DNA of 12,384 bases from Candidatus Kappaea frigidicola (GTDB taxonomy: Bacteria; Omnitrophota; Gorgyraeia; JAGLLT01). Within the stretch, counting starts at the first letter, position 1, and the number at the start of each line of letters is the position of its first letter. Positions 1-5,348 of the stretch are shown here, piece by piece. Below the pieces are notes generated by a model that searched no databases, had not been told where the DNA came from, and worked only from the letters and a program-made list of their open reading frames with translations. The stretch spans positions 1 through 12,384 of the forward strand of contig JAVCCI010000065.1 of the NCBI GenBank assembly GCA_030765555.1, in the 5' to 3' direction. The position numbers and the translations under genes are program-made.

Positions 1-591
1 AAAATATTAGAAGAACTAAAAGAACATGCACCCTTTACAATATTCGGGGCTCTAACCGGTATTGTAATTATGTTCTTCTTTAAGAGAATACCCAATCAGG
101 CCGCATATAATATTTTTTATACCCTGCATCCCATGCATGTTTTATTAAGTGCTATGGTCACAGCTTCTATGTTTAAGCTCAACAGAACAGGGGGCTTAAG
201 GATTTGGATGCTGGTGGTAATAGGCTATGTAGGTTCTATCGGAATAGCCACTTTAAGTGATTCGGTTATTCCTTACTTAGCTGAGACTATGCTGGGTATG
301 CCGGACAGGCATATTCATTTAGGTTTTATAGAGAAATGGTATTTAGTTAATCCGCTGGCTTTCTTAGGTATAGCTATAGCTTTCTTTAAACCCAGTACAA
401 AATTTCCGCACGCAGGTCATGTGCTCTTGAGCACCTGGGCTTCTTTGTTTCATATCTTGATGGCTAAGGGAGGATGCCTGGCGTGGTACTGCTATCCGGT
501 AATCTTCATCTTTCTATTCGTAGCTGTCTGGCTTCCATGTTGCTTAAGTGATATTATTTTTCCGTTATTATTTACAAAACCTAAAAATTAA
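1..591 (+). CDS. Multi-pass membrane protein of unknown function, 5' end cut off by the window
   Basis: The reading frame is open from base 1, so the true start lies upstream; 196 residues are visible. A Met at position 70 is internal to a hydrophobic stretch and is unlikely to be the start. About six hydrophobic segments are visible, consistent with an inner-membrane protein. Histidines cluster near membrane boundaries (HPMH, RHIH, HAGH, and a later LFHIL), as would be expected of a metal- or proton-handling membrane protein, but this is only a pattern and I do not recognise the family. The gene converges on the ribbon-helix-helix-like gene, with its stop codon (589-591) overlapping that gene's stop. 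An imperfect AT-rich dyad at the junction may help end transcription. Confidence is high that it is coding and low on any role. Confidence 0.8.
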   Translation, partial: KILEELKEHAPFTIFGALTGIVIMFFFKRIPNQAAYNIFYTLHPMHVLLSAMVTASMFKLNRTGGLRIWMLVVIGYVGSIGIATLSDSVIPYLAETMLGMPDRHIHLGFIEKWYLVNPLAFLGIAIAFFKPSTKFPHAGHVLLSTWASLFHILMAKGGCLAWYCYPVIFIFLFVAVWLPCCLSDIIFPLLFTKPKN

Positions 592-631
592 GAAGATTTT
601 TTTGGCTTCTTCTTTTTAGAAATCTTTTTTT
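581..631 (+). terminator. Possible AT-rich terminator at a convergent gene junction
   Basis: Arms CTAAAAA (581-587) and TTTTTAG (613-619), plus AAGAAG (590-595) and CTTCTT (606-611), form an interrupted 13-bp dyad around a 10-nt loop, followed by a T-run at 625-631. It lies across the overlapping stop codons. The stem is almost all A-T and lies inside the Lys-rich coding tail of the reverse gene, so it could simply reflect poly-Lys codons. Confidence 0.3.
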
Positions 632-929
632 CTTCTTCATTCCATAAATTTGCAGCTTTTCTGGTTTCAAAATAGAGTCGAGATATAGCTGTATGTAGTT
701 CTTCCATAGAGAGAGGATTACCATTATTTTTTCTTTGAACTATCTTTTCACTCTCATTATAAACTAAGCTGTGATCATGATTAGGATAAGCTATAGAGAT
801 CATCTTACCTAACTCTATGCAGAGAAAAATCCTTATTACCTCAGAAAAACTCAAATCGTATTTTTTAGACATATCTTTGATAATGTCTACTAACCAATCA
901 TTCAATAAAACCTGATTTCTTTTTAACAT
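588..929 (-). CDS. Ribbon-helix-helix-like (CopG/Arc type) putative DNA-binding protein
   Basis: The protein has 113 residues from the chosen ATG at 929. The N-terminus fits a ribbon-helix-helix plan: a short strand (RNQVLL, residues 4-9), a helix over about 10-23, a turn at KYDLSFS, and a second helix over about 28-45. The rest is charged and ends in a Lys-rich tail (about residues 101-113) that may bind nucleic acid non-specifically. A GTG at 941 would add four residues, but the ribosome site AAAGGTGG (complement of 938-945) overlaps it and is well spaced from the ATG. The gene diverges from the PilZ pair across a region with two inverted repeats, which would suit autoregulation and control of the PilZ genes. 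RHH proteins are also commonly antitoxins, but no toxin gene is adjacent. The fold call is by pattern only. Confidence 0.65.
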   Translation of the reverse strand: MLKRNQVLLNDWLVDIIKDMSKKYDLSFSEVIRIFLCIELGKMISIAYPNHDHSLVYNESEKIVQRKNNGNPLSMEELHTAISRLYFETRKAANLWNEEEKKISKKKKPKKSS

Positions 930-951
930 TTTTTTCACCACCTTTATTTAT

Positions 952-980
952 GTAATAACACATAATAAAATATTTATCAA
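952..980 (-). promoter_or_regulatory. Candidate promoter for the ribbon-helix-helix-like gene
   Basis: Reading on the minus strand, TTGATA (975-980) is followed after 17 bp by TATTAC (952-957), a moderate sigma70 match about 20-25 bp upstream of the start codon. An inverted repeat (TTATGT 948-953, ACATAA 960-965) overlaps the -10 element and could be an operator. Confidence 0.45.
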
Positions 981-989
981 TCTTTTTTC

Positions 990-1018
990 TTGACATTCTT
1001 TTTAGATTATAATATAGT
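990..1018 (+). promoter_or_regulatory. Sigma70-type promoter of the PilZ gene pair
   Basis: TTGACA (990-995), a 17-bp spacer and TATAGT (1013-1018) give a near-consensus promoter. A second TATAAT lies at 1008-1013, but its 12-bp spacing from TTGACA is too short. Transcription would begin near 1025, leaving a leader of roughly 65 nt before the first PilZ gene. Confidence 0.7.
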
Positions 1019-1037
1019 TACACATATAAGTTGTGTA
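1019..1037. promoter_or_regulatory. Operator-like inverted repeat at the PilZ transcription start
   Basis: Perfect 6-bp arms TACACA (1019-1024) and TGTGTA (1032-1037) flank a 7-bp spacer and cover the predicted transcription start. The 7-mer ACACATA occurs here (1020-1026) and again at 958-964 beside the divergent promoter, as expected if one regulator bound both. The adjacent ribbon-helix-helix-like protein is the obvious candidate, by inference only. Confidence 0.4.
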
Positions 1038-1088
1038 GTAATGTTTCGCTTTTAAATCAGGTTACGCCCATGGGGAGGTGTGGAGCTG

Positions 1089-1469
1089 ATGTTTGCAGGG
1101 ATTAACAGCAATAGAAAGCACAAAAGGATGATGAAACCCATAACAGCCAGGTTCCGGATTTGCAGTGATGATTATACGGATAAACCCCGCGGCTGGGATA
1201 TGATTACAATTAAGAATCTGGGTGAAGGTGGTCTCTATTTTCATCACACTGATAAGATAGACATTGGGATAAAGTTGGAATTCAGCATTGCCTTGCCGCA
1301 TAAAGGTACGTGGGCGAAATGTACAGCGCGGGTCTGTCGAGTTGACTCACCCTGCAAGGATGAAAAAAGAAGAATGCCGCTATATGGGGTGGCAGCTAAT
1401 TTTACCGGACTAGACGAAGAAAACTACCACGCTATCAAGGAAGCCATAGATATTTATTCAGTTGAGTGA
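1089..1469 (+). CDS. PilZ-domain protein 1 (putative c-di-GMP receptor with variant motif)
   Basis: A single PilZ domain fills the 126 residues. The N-terminal RxxxR motif is RKHKR (residues 9-13). The second motif, normally D/NxSxxG, reads NLGEGG (43-48), so the Ser is a Gly. PilZ proteins bind cyclic di-GMP through these two motifs and control motility, exopolysaccharide or secretion. The altered Ser position makes binding less certain here. The ATG at 1089 was chosen because GGGGAGG (1072-1078) is 10 nt upstream; a GTG at 1080 would add three residues but sits on top of that site. The stop overlaps or abuts the start of a second PilZ gene, so the two are probably translationally coupled and may form a pair. 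The output system is not visible. Confidence 0.88.
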   Translation: MFAGINSNRKHKRMMKPITARFRICSDDYTDKPRGWDMITIKNLGEGGLYFHHTDKIDIGIKLEFSIALPHKGTWAKCTARVCRVDSPCKDEKRRMPLYGVAANFTGLDEENYHAIKEAIDIYSVE

Positions 1470-1474
1470 GACTA

Positions 1475-1876
1475 ATGACAGATATTCAGGAGCATAGAGA
1501 ACGTAATAGGATTAATGTTAGATTCACAGTTACTTGTGAATTATATAATTCACCGCGGGTAATTATGGTTGTTGGAGGCAAAAGTCTTTATGCTTTGATG
1601 ATTGATTTAAGTGAAAGCGGCATGGCGATTGAAACAAAATATAATCTGCCGCAAAAAAGTGTTTTATTTATGAAGTTTACACTAATTAATCATTATATTG
1701 ACGATGATGATAATCGTTTTAGAACTATGGACATGGTAGGGGAGGTTAGAAACAGCATTCCCTTTGAAGAAAAAGAATACCGCATAGGAATTTCATTCAC
1801 CCAGATAGCCGAAGATGACAAAAAGGCTATCGGTGAATTTGTTAAATCAGCTATTAAACCACGAGAACCTTACTAA
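1475..1876 (+). CDS. PilZ-domain protein 2 (putative c-di-GMP receptor, canonical motifs)
   Basis: The 133 residues contain both canonical PilZ motifs: RERNR (8-12) and DLSESG (44-49), the latter an exact DxSxxG. A late strand, EYRIGISF (91-98), is also typical of the fold. An acidic loop IDDDDN (65-70) is distinctive. Two starts are possible: GTG at 1466, which overlaps the upstream stop as GTGA, and ATG at 1475. I prefer the ATG, though neither has a strong ribosome site, and coupling to the upstream gene would explain this. The sequence differs a lot from its upstream neighbour, so the two are not a recent duplication. Known PilZ roles suggest a c-di-GMP effector acting on surface or motility functions. 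A strong terminator follows within 30 bp. Confidence 0.88.
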   Translation: MTDIQEHRERNRINVRFTVTCELYNSPRVIMVVGGKSLYALMIDLSESGMAIETKYNLPQKSVLFMKFTLINHYIDDDDNRFRTMDMVGEVRNSIPFEEKEYRIGISFTQIAEDDKKAIGEFVKSAIKPREPY

Positions 1877-1903
1877 GCTTATATTTTCGTTAGTAAGCCT
1901 CGG

Positions 1904-1936
1904 ACCCCCGTGATAGCCCCACGGGGGTTTTATTTT
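1904..1936 (+). terminator. Strong rho-independent terminator after the PilZ pair
   Basis: ACCCCCGTG (1904-1912) pairs perfectly with CACGGGGGT (1920-1928) across a 7-nt loop and runs into TTTTATTTT. This G+C-rich hairpin in an AT-rich context is a clear intrinsic terminator and ends the two-gene PilZ transcript. Confidence 0.9.
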
Positions 1937-1946
1937 GTCGTATTTA

Positions 1947-1955
1947 TGATATAAT
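1947..1955 (+). promoter_or_regulatory. Extended -10 promoter of the small secreted protein gene
   Basis: TGA-TATAAT gives the TG motif of an extended -10 element plus a perfect -10 hexamer (1950-1955). No convincing -35 box lies upstream, where the PilZ terminator sits, which is usual for extended -10 promoters. The predicted leader is only about 15 nt and contains the ribosome site AGGAG (1968-1972). Confidence 0.6.
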
Positions 1956-1977
1956 AAAGAATCAAACAGGAGTACAC

Positions 1978-2370
1978 ATGAAAAAAATAATTTTTTTTAT
2001 ATTAGGTATTCTTATATTTTCTTCAAACGTTTTAGCTGGGGATATTCCTTCGGTTGATTTAGTTGATGAATATAATATATATAATACTAATAAAATCCTA
2101 ATCACTGTTTATGATGATGGCAAAGACAAAGCCATAGCTACCATTACCGGTCAGCAGGAAGTTGCTCAAATGATGAGGTCTTTAGAAAGTGCTGCTCCAA
2201 TAGCTGTATTTAAGAAGATGCCCGATTATTTTGTGAAATTTTATTCAGAAGATGAGTTTATTTTTGGATTTGCGTATTATTCCCCGGACAAACTTCTTTA
2301 TTTGTCTCATGCTGTTTATAAGCCCTCAGATGATTTTGTTCAGATATTAGGCACTTACATTCCTCAATAG
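1978..2370 (+). CDS. Small secreted protein of unknown function
   Basis: The 130-residue product opens with a classical signal peptide: Lys residues, a hydrophobic core IIFFILGILIF, and a likely signal peptidase I site after VLA at about residue 20. There is no lipobox Cys, so it is probably released into the periplasm or outside rather than lipid-anchored. The mature part of about 110 residues is a mixed alpha/beta sequence rich in aromatic residues and contains no Cys. I do not recognise a family. The start is secure: ATG with AGGAG 5 nt upstream. It has its own promoter, follows a terminator and is probably monocistronic. Confidence 0.82.
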   Translation: MKKIIFFILGILIFSSNVLAGDIPSVDLVDEYNIYNTNKILITVYDDGKDKAIATITGQQEVAQMMRSLESAAPIAVFKKMPDYFVKFYSEDEFIFGFAYYSPDKLLYLSHAVYKPSDDFVQILGTYIPQ

Positions 2371-2391
2371 TAGTAATTTTTTTCTTTTTAG

Positions 2392-2420
2392 TTGCAGACG
2401 TTTGCTGTGTGTGCTAACAT
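2392..2420 (+). promoter_or_regulatory. Sigma70-type promoter upstream of the Ig-like secreted protein gene
   Basis: TTGCAG (2392-2397), a 17-bp spacer and TAACAT (2415-2420), preceded by TGC as an extended -10 motif. Transcription would start near 2427, giving a leader of about 47 nt. An imperfect inverted repeat (ACGTTTGC 2398-2405, GCAAATGT 2423-2430) brackets the -10 and could bind a regulator. Confidence 0.55.
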
Positions 2421-2473
2421 AGGCAAATGTTTAATTTCCGTATGCAATCAACTCTCATACTTTATTTAGTATT

Positions 2474-3877
2474 ATGAAATCAAAATTAATTAAAATATTT
2501 TTCCTAACTCTAATATTATTATGTTTAGGTATTAATGGGTCTTATGCCCAAGATGAACTGCCGCAAGAATACTATGCCTATGTGGAAGGCCAGGTTATTT
2601 ATAGCTCTGGTGAGGCTTTAAGCGGAGTGAAAATTTCTATCTATAATGAAAAGCTCGGTGGTTATTCGGCTTTAACAGATACTGATGGTAATTATGCTCT
2701 CAAAGTTCCTTCTGAATGGAAGGCTTTTCCCGGAACACCTTATAAAGTTTTTATTTCAAAAGAAGATTTTCCTGCCATGAATGATTCTATACGTGTTATT
2801 CAGCAAAAGACTTACAAAAAAAATTACACTCTAAGCCTAGATAAAGATTCATTTGCTATAGAGGGTATTGTTTATTATAAAGACGTACATATTCCTATTC
2901 AAGGGGCACGAGTGACACTAAGGCCAAAAGGTTCAAAAAATATAATTAGCTTTAGTGAAAGTAATCAGGACGGTGCGTTTCAGCTGTATTTATCAGGCAG
3001 TCTGAAAAATAAAAAAAATGAATATATTATGTCTGGTGATAAAGAAGGGTGTGTTTCATTTGAAAAACAAACCACTTATGATCCAGAGAAGATATATAAT
3101 GTTTATTTAGATGATGTAACGCCACCCTTAATTCCTGATATAGAAGCTGATACTTTCGTTACCAACAAAACCACCTACAAATTAACAGGTACAAAAGAAC
3201 CTCAAACTTCTTTATTTATAAATAAAGTAGAAAAAGTTGCAGTAGATAATAAAGAATCTTGGACAACTGAGGTAAGTTTAAGAGATGGTGAGAATATCTG
3301 TAATTTACATTTAGTTGATGCCGCAGGTAATATAGGCCCTGAGAAAACAATAACTATTACTAAAGATAATGAAGCCCCACTTATTCTACAAATATCTCCT
3401 GAAAATCATAGTGTGCTTGATTCGGCTGCGGTTAGTATTAGAGGAGTATTAGCTGATACTGCTGGTATTAAGTGCTTAAAAGTCAATAATCAAATAGTGA
3501 CTGTTTCTGATGAGGGTTTTTTTAGTATTAGCAATATCAATCTGAATACGGGTAAGAATATATTTGTAATTGTCATTGAAGATACTGCAGGCAATATTGC
3601 TAACTATGGCTATGAGCTTTTTAGTCAAATTTATGTTGAGGGTGAGAATCTTAAAAATAGGAAAGTTAATCAGCCTGAGATACCATCTGAAGAATTTAAT
3701 ACTCCGACGGACAACCCTTTTACAGCTACAACTAAAAATTTAACTGGTTCTTCGAGAGTCATGAAGAAAATAGGTTCAAAAACATTAGATGTAATATATG
3801 AACCTAAAAGTAATAATAGAATAGTTTTAGTAACAGCAGCATGGTTAGAAGAGAATGATAGAAAAGTTAAGGGGTAA
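2474..3877 (+). CDS. Secreted multidomain protein: two carboxypeptidase-regulatory-like and two Ig-like domains, with a DUF4258-like tail
   Basis: The 467 residues begin with a signal peptide, likely cleaved after SYA at residue 25. Two beta-sandwich domains of carboxypeptidase-regulatory type follow: about 36-120 (GEALSGVKISIY, then TDTDGNYALKVP) and about 127-213 (IQGARVTLR, then SNQDGAFQLYL). Two bacterial Ig-like domains cover about 216-297 and 300-385, each ending in the D(A/T)AGNI signature. Such domains usually act as stalks or adhesive parts of surface proteins. No catalytic domain is visible. From about residue 420 the style changes: the tail (RVMKKIGSKTLDVIY, then RIVLVTAAWLEENDR) resembles the C-terminal half of cytoplasmic DUF4258 proteins and is followed 3 bp later by a DUF2283 gene. 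I infer a fusion or deletion scar. The ATG lacks an evident ribosome site. Confidence 0.85.
   Translation: MKSKLIKIFFLTLILLCLGINGSYAQDELPQEYYAYVEGQVIYSSGEALSGVKISIYNEKLGGYSALTDTDGNYALKVPSEWKAFPGTPYKVFISKEDFPAMNDSIRVIQQKTYKKNYTLSLDKDSFAIEGIVYYKDVHIPIQGARVTLRPKGSKNIISFSESNQDGAFQLYLSGSLKNKKNEYIMSGDKEGCVSFEKQTTYDPEKIYNVYLDDVTPPLIPDIEADTFVTNKTTYKLTGTKEPQTSLFINKVEKVAVDNKESWTTEVSLRDGENICNLHLVDAAGNIGPEKTITITKDNEAPLILQISPENHSVLDSAAVSIRGVLADTAGIKCLKVNNQIVTVSDEGFFSISNINLNTGKNIFVIVIEDTAGNIANYGYELFSQIYVEGENLKNRKVNQPEIPSEEFNTPTDNPFTATTKNLTGSSRVMKKIGSKTLDVIYEPKSNNRIVLVTAAWLEENDRKVKG
3734..3862 (+). other. DUF4258-like fragment fused in frame to the secreted protein
   Basis: This covers about residues 421-463 of the preceding gene. 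The pattern of a basic strand (MKKIGSKTLDVIYEP), a hydrophobic strand (RIVLVTAAWL) and a charged end (EENDRKVKG) matches what I know of the last strands of DUF4258 proteins. The N-terminal half of that family, with its His and Arg-rich HxxxRM-type helix, is not seen in this frame, and I found no such helix in the other forward frames of the preceding 130 bp. The call rests on memory of the family plus the DUF2283 neighbour. Confidence 0.5.
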
Positions 3878-3880
3878 TAT

Positions 3881-4123
3881 ATGAAAATTTCATTTGATAC
3901 GTTAGCTAAGACAGTTTATATTGAATTAGAAAAGAAGAAGGTTGCAAGAACTAGAGAATTTGCACCAGAAGTTTTCCTTGATTTTGATTACAAAGGAGGA
4001 CTAATAGGTGTAGAACTTTTAAACCCTGGCACATTAGTTTTAAAAAAAGTTGCTAAGAAGTTTCGCAAACCGGAATTAACAAAAGTTCACCCTAGAATTG
4101 TTGCTGAGAAAAGTTACGCATAG
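3881..4123 (+). CDS. DUF2283 family protein
   Basis: The 80 residues open with the family pattern MKISFDTLAKTVYIEL, followed by KKVARTREF, a hydrophobic strand VFLDFDYKGGLIGVELLN, and a basic tail. DUF2283 proteins are small and of unproven function. They are often encoded next to DUF4258 proteins in an arrangement resembling a toxin-antitoxin pair, and that is the main clue to a role. The ribosome site AAGGGG (3870-3875) overlaps the upstream stop codon, so translation is tightly linked to the preceding gene, whose tail looks like the missing partner. The Lys/Arg-rich tail (about residues 55-80) extends beyond the usual core. If the partner is truncated, this gene may be an orphan. Confidence 0.78.
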   Translation: MKISFDTLAKTVYIELEKKKVARTREFAPEVFLDFDYKGGLIGVELLNPGTLVLKKVAKKFRKPELTKVHPRIVAEKSYA

Positions 4124-4303
4124 ACTAATGAAGGGGCAATTCTAATAACCCATTTCTAAATTCCCACGAATACAATTCCTAATAAAGATTAAGATGCAGT
4201 TGTAATTTTATGGAGCTTTAAAAAATCTAGTGTATTTGTAGAGCTGTATTGCATTAGCCAGTTGCAAAACTCATCTAAAACGGGGAACCGCCATTTCTCA
4301 ATC
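4124..4303. other. Intergenic region with no recognisable gene
   Basis: AT-rich, with no reading frame of note, no clear hairpin with a T-run, and only a weak TTGCA/TGCAA repeat (4249-4253, 4263-4267). I see no terminator here for the DUF2283 transcript. The promoter of the next operon begins at 4304. Confidence 0.6.
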
Positions 4304-4333
4304 TTGACAAGCCGTAACGTATTGTAGTATAAT
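4304..4333 (+). promoter_or_regulatory. Consensus sigma70 promoter of the HPP/CBS/antiporter operon, with an overlapping palindrome
   Basis: TTGACA (4304-4309), an 18-bp spacer and TATAAT (4328-4333) are both perfect hexamers. The -10 element is embedded in the 13-bp palindrome TAGTAT-A-ATACTA (4325-4337), flanked by the further inverted arms CGTAT (4318-4322) and ATACG (4341-4345), offset by one base. This is an operator-like layout at a strong promoter. Transcription would start about 15 nt before the start codon, with no ribosome site in that short leader. Confidence 0.75.
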
Positions 4334-4354
4334 ACTATACATACGGTTCGTTAA

Positions 4355-4858
4355 ATGAAATTATTCAAATTAGATACTAAAGCTCAAAAAAATATCACAC
4401 CTTATTTATGGCAGAGTTTTCTGGCCTTTGGCTCTCTGCTTATAATCCTATATTTTCTTGATACGATTTCTAGTGCGGCAATTGTAGCTGCATTAGGTTC
4501 AAGCGTATTCGTGGTTTTTGCCAGTCCTTATTCATATTCAGCCAGGCCTCAAAGTGTAATCGGAGGTCATATCGTTGGATTAATCTGTGGTATACTTTGT
4601 GCTTGGTTAGTATATCCAAGGCTTAGTATGTATTTACCTGCAGATTCTAGTATGTATATAGCAGCTGCATTAGCAGTTGGTTTAGCGTTGTTCTTTATGT
4701 GTATTAGTAATACAGAACATGCACCTGCTGCAGGCACTGCTTTGGGTATGGTGGTAAATAGGTGGAATTTAAACACAATTTTGTTTATAATAAGTAGTGT
4801 AATCATTCTTTCATTAATTAAGAAGCTTATGGGTAAAAGACTAAAGACACTTATCTAA
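4355..4858 (+). CDS. HPP-family integral membrane protein
   Basis: The 167-residue protein has about five hydrophobic segments (near 16-36, 41-60, 68-87, 100-118, 139-157). Family landmarks are SARPQSVIGGH (62-72) and the signature region EHAPAAGTALG (121-131). In this family the signature is normally His-Pro-Pro followed by Ala-Gly; here it is His-Ala-Pro with Ala-Ala-Gly, so one Pro is replaced. HPP proteins are poorly characterised; plant and cyanobacterial members have been linked to nitrite transport across membranes. It is the first gene after a strong promoter and is followed 16 bp later by a CBS-domain gene, which is often seen fused to or beside HPP proteins. The leader is very short and lacks a Shine-Dalgarno site, so initiation may be near-leaderless. 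Confidence 0.85.
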   Translation: MKLFKLDTKAQKNITPYLWQSFLAFGSLLIILYFLDTISSAAIVAALGSSVFVVFASPYSYSARPQSVIGGHIVGLICGILCAWLVYPRLSMYLPADSSMYIAAALAVGLALFFMCISNTEHAPAAGTALGMVVNRWNLNTILFIISSVIILSLIKKLMGKRLKTLI

Positions 4859-4874
4859 TATAAAGGAGACGAAG

Positions 4875-5348
4875 TTGAAAGTATCAGACTGTATGAGTAA
4901 GACTGTTGTAAGCGTTTCACGCGGCACGCCTCTTTCTGAAATCATCAAAACGTTTAAAGAAAAAAACCACCATGTATTACCTGTTTTAGATCCAGATGGT
5001 AGGGTGGTCGGTATGCTTGACTTTGAAGATATCTTAAAAGTTTTTGAGCCAATTGATTCAGAGACCAAGCAGATGCTCAAGAGTATTCCTTTTATTGAAG
5101 CTGATAGCGAGCAGCAGCTTTCAACTGCTGATTTATCATCTGAGATGGGAATGCTGGTAGTAGCTGACGATATCATGTCTTCTAAAATGGTTACAGTATC
5201 ACCTGAAGATGATATCAATGATGCCTATAATCAAATGAAAGTTCATGATATACAAAGACTTTTTGTAGTTGAGAAAGAAAAATTAATCGGGATAGTCTGC
5301 TTATTCGATATAATCCTGGCTCTATTTAAAGAGAGCGGAGTTATTTAG
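4875..5348 (+). CDS. Two-CBS-domain regulatory protein
   Basis: The 157-residue soluble protein is a Bateman module. CBS 1 covers about residues 1-57 (VSDCMSKTVVSVSRGTPLSE, then HHVLPVLDPDGRVVGML) and CBS 2 about 98-150 (DDIMSSKMVTVSPEDD, then RLFVVEKEKLIGIV). A linker of about 40 residues separates them. Paired CBS domains bind adenine nucleotides and modulate attached or partner enzymes and channels. There is no catalytic domain, so it probably acts on a neighbour: the HPP protein upstream or the antiporter downstream. The start is TTG at 4875, supported by AAGGAG (4863-4868) 6 nt upstream. The stop codon overlaps the GTG start of the antiporter by one base (TAGTG), indicating translational coupling. 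Confidence 0.9.
   Translation: MKVSDCMSKTVVSVSRGTPLSEIIKTFKEKNHHVLPVLDPDGRVVGMLDFEDILKVFEPIDSETKQMLKSIPFIEADSEQQLSTADLSSEMGMLVVADDIMSSKMVTVSPEDDINDAYNQMKVHDIQRLFVVEKEKLIGIVCLFDIILALFKESGVI

Noticed and set aside
588..941. Reading the ribbon-helix-helix-like gene as the antitoxin of a toxin-antitoxin pair
   Set aside because: No small toxin-like gene is adjacent on the same strand; the neighbours are a convergent membrane protein and divergent PilZ genes.
1062..1301. Reverse-strand open frame of 79 codons across the first PilZ gene
   Set aside because: It lies almost wholly opposite a gene with clear PilZ motifs and shows no domain or ribosome site of its own.
4249..4267. TTGCA/TGCAA inverted repeat in the 4124-4303 gap
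   Set aside because: Five-base arms with no T-run and no promoter overlap are within chance in AT-rich DNA.
4567..5218. Two reverse-strand open frames opposite the HPP and CBS genes
   Set aside because: Both are antisense to well-supported genes, and their translations lack any recognisable pattern.
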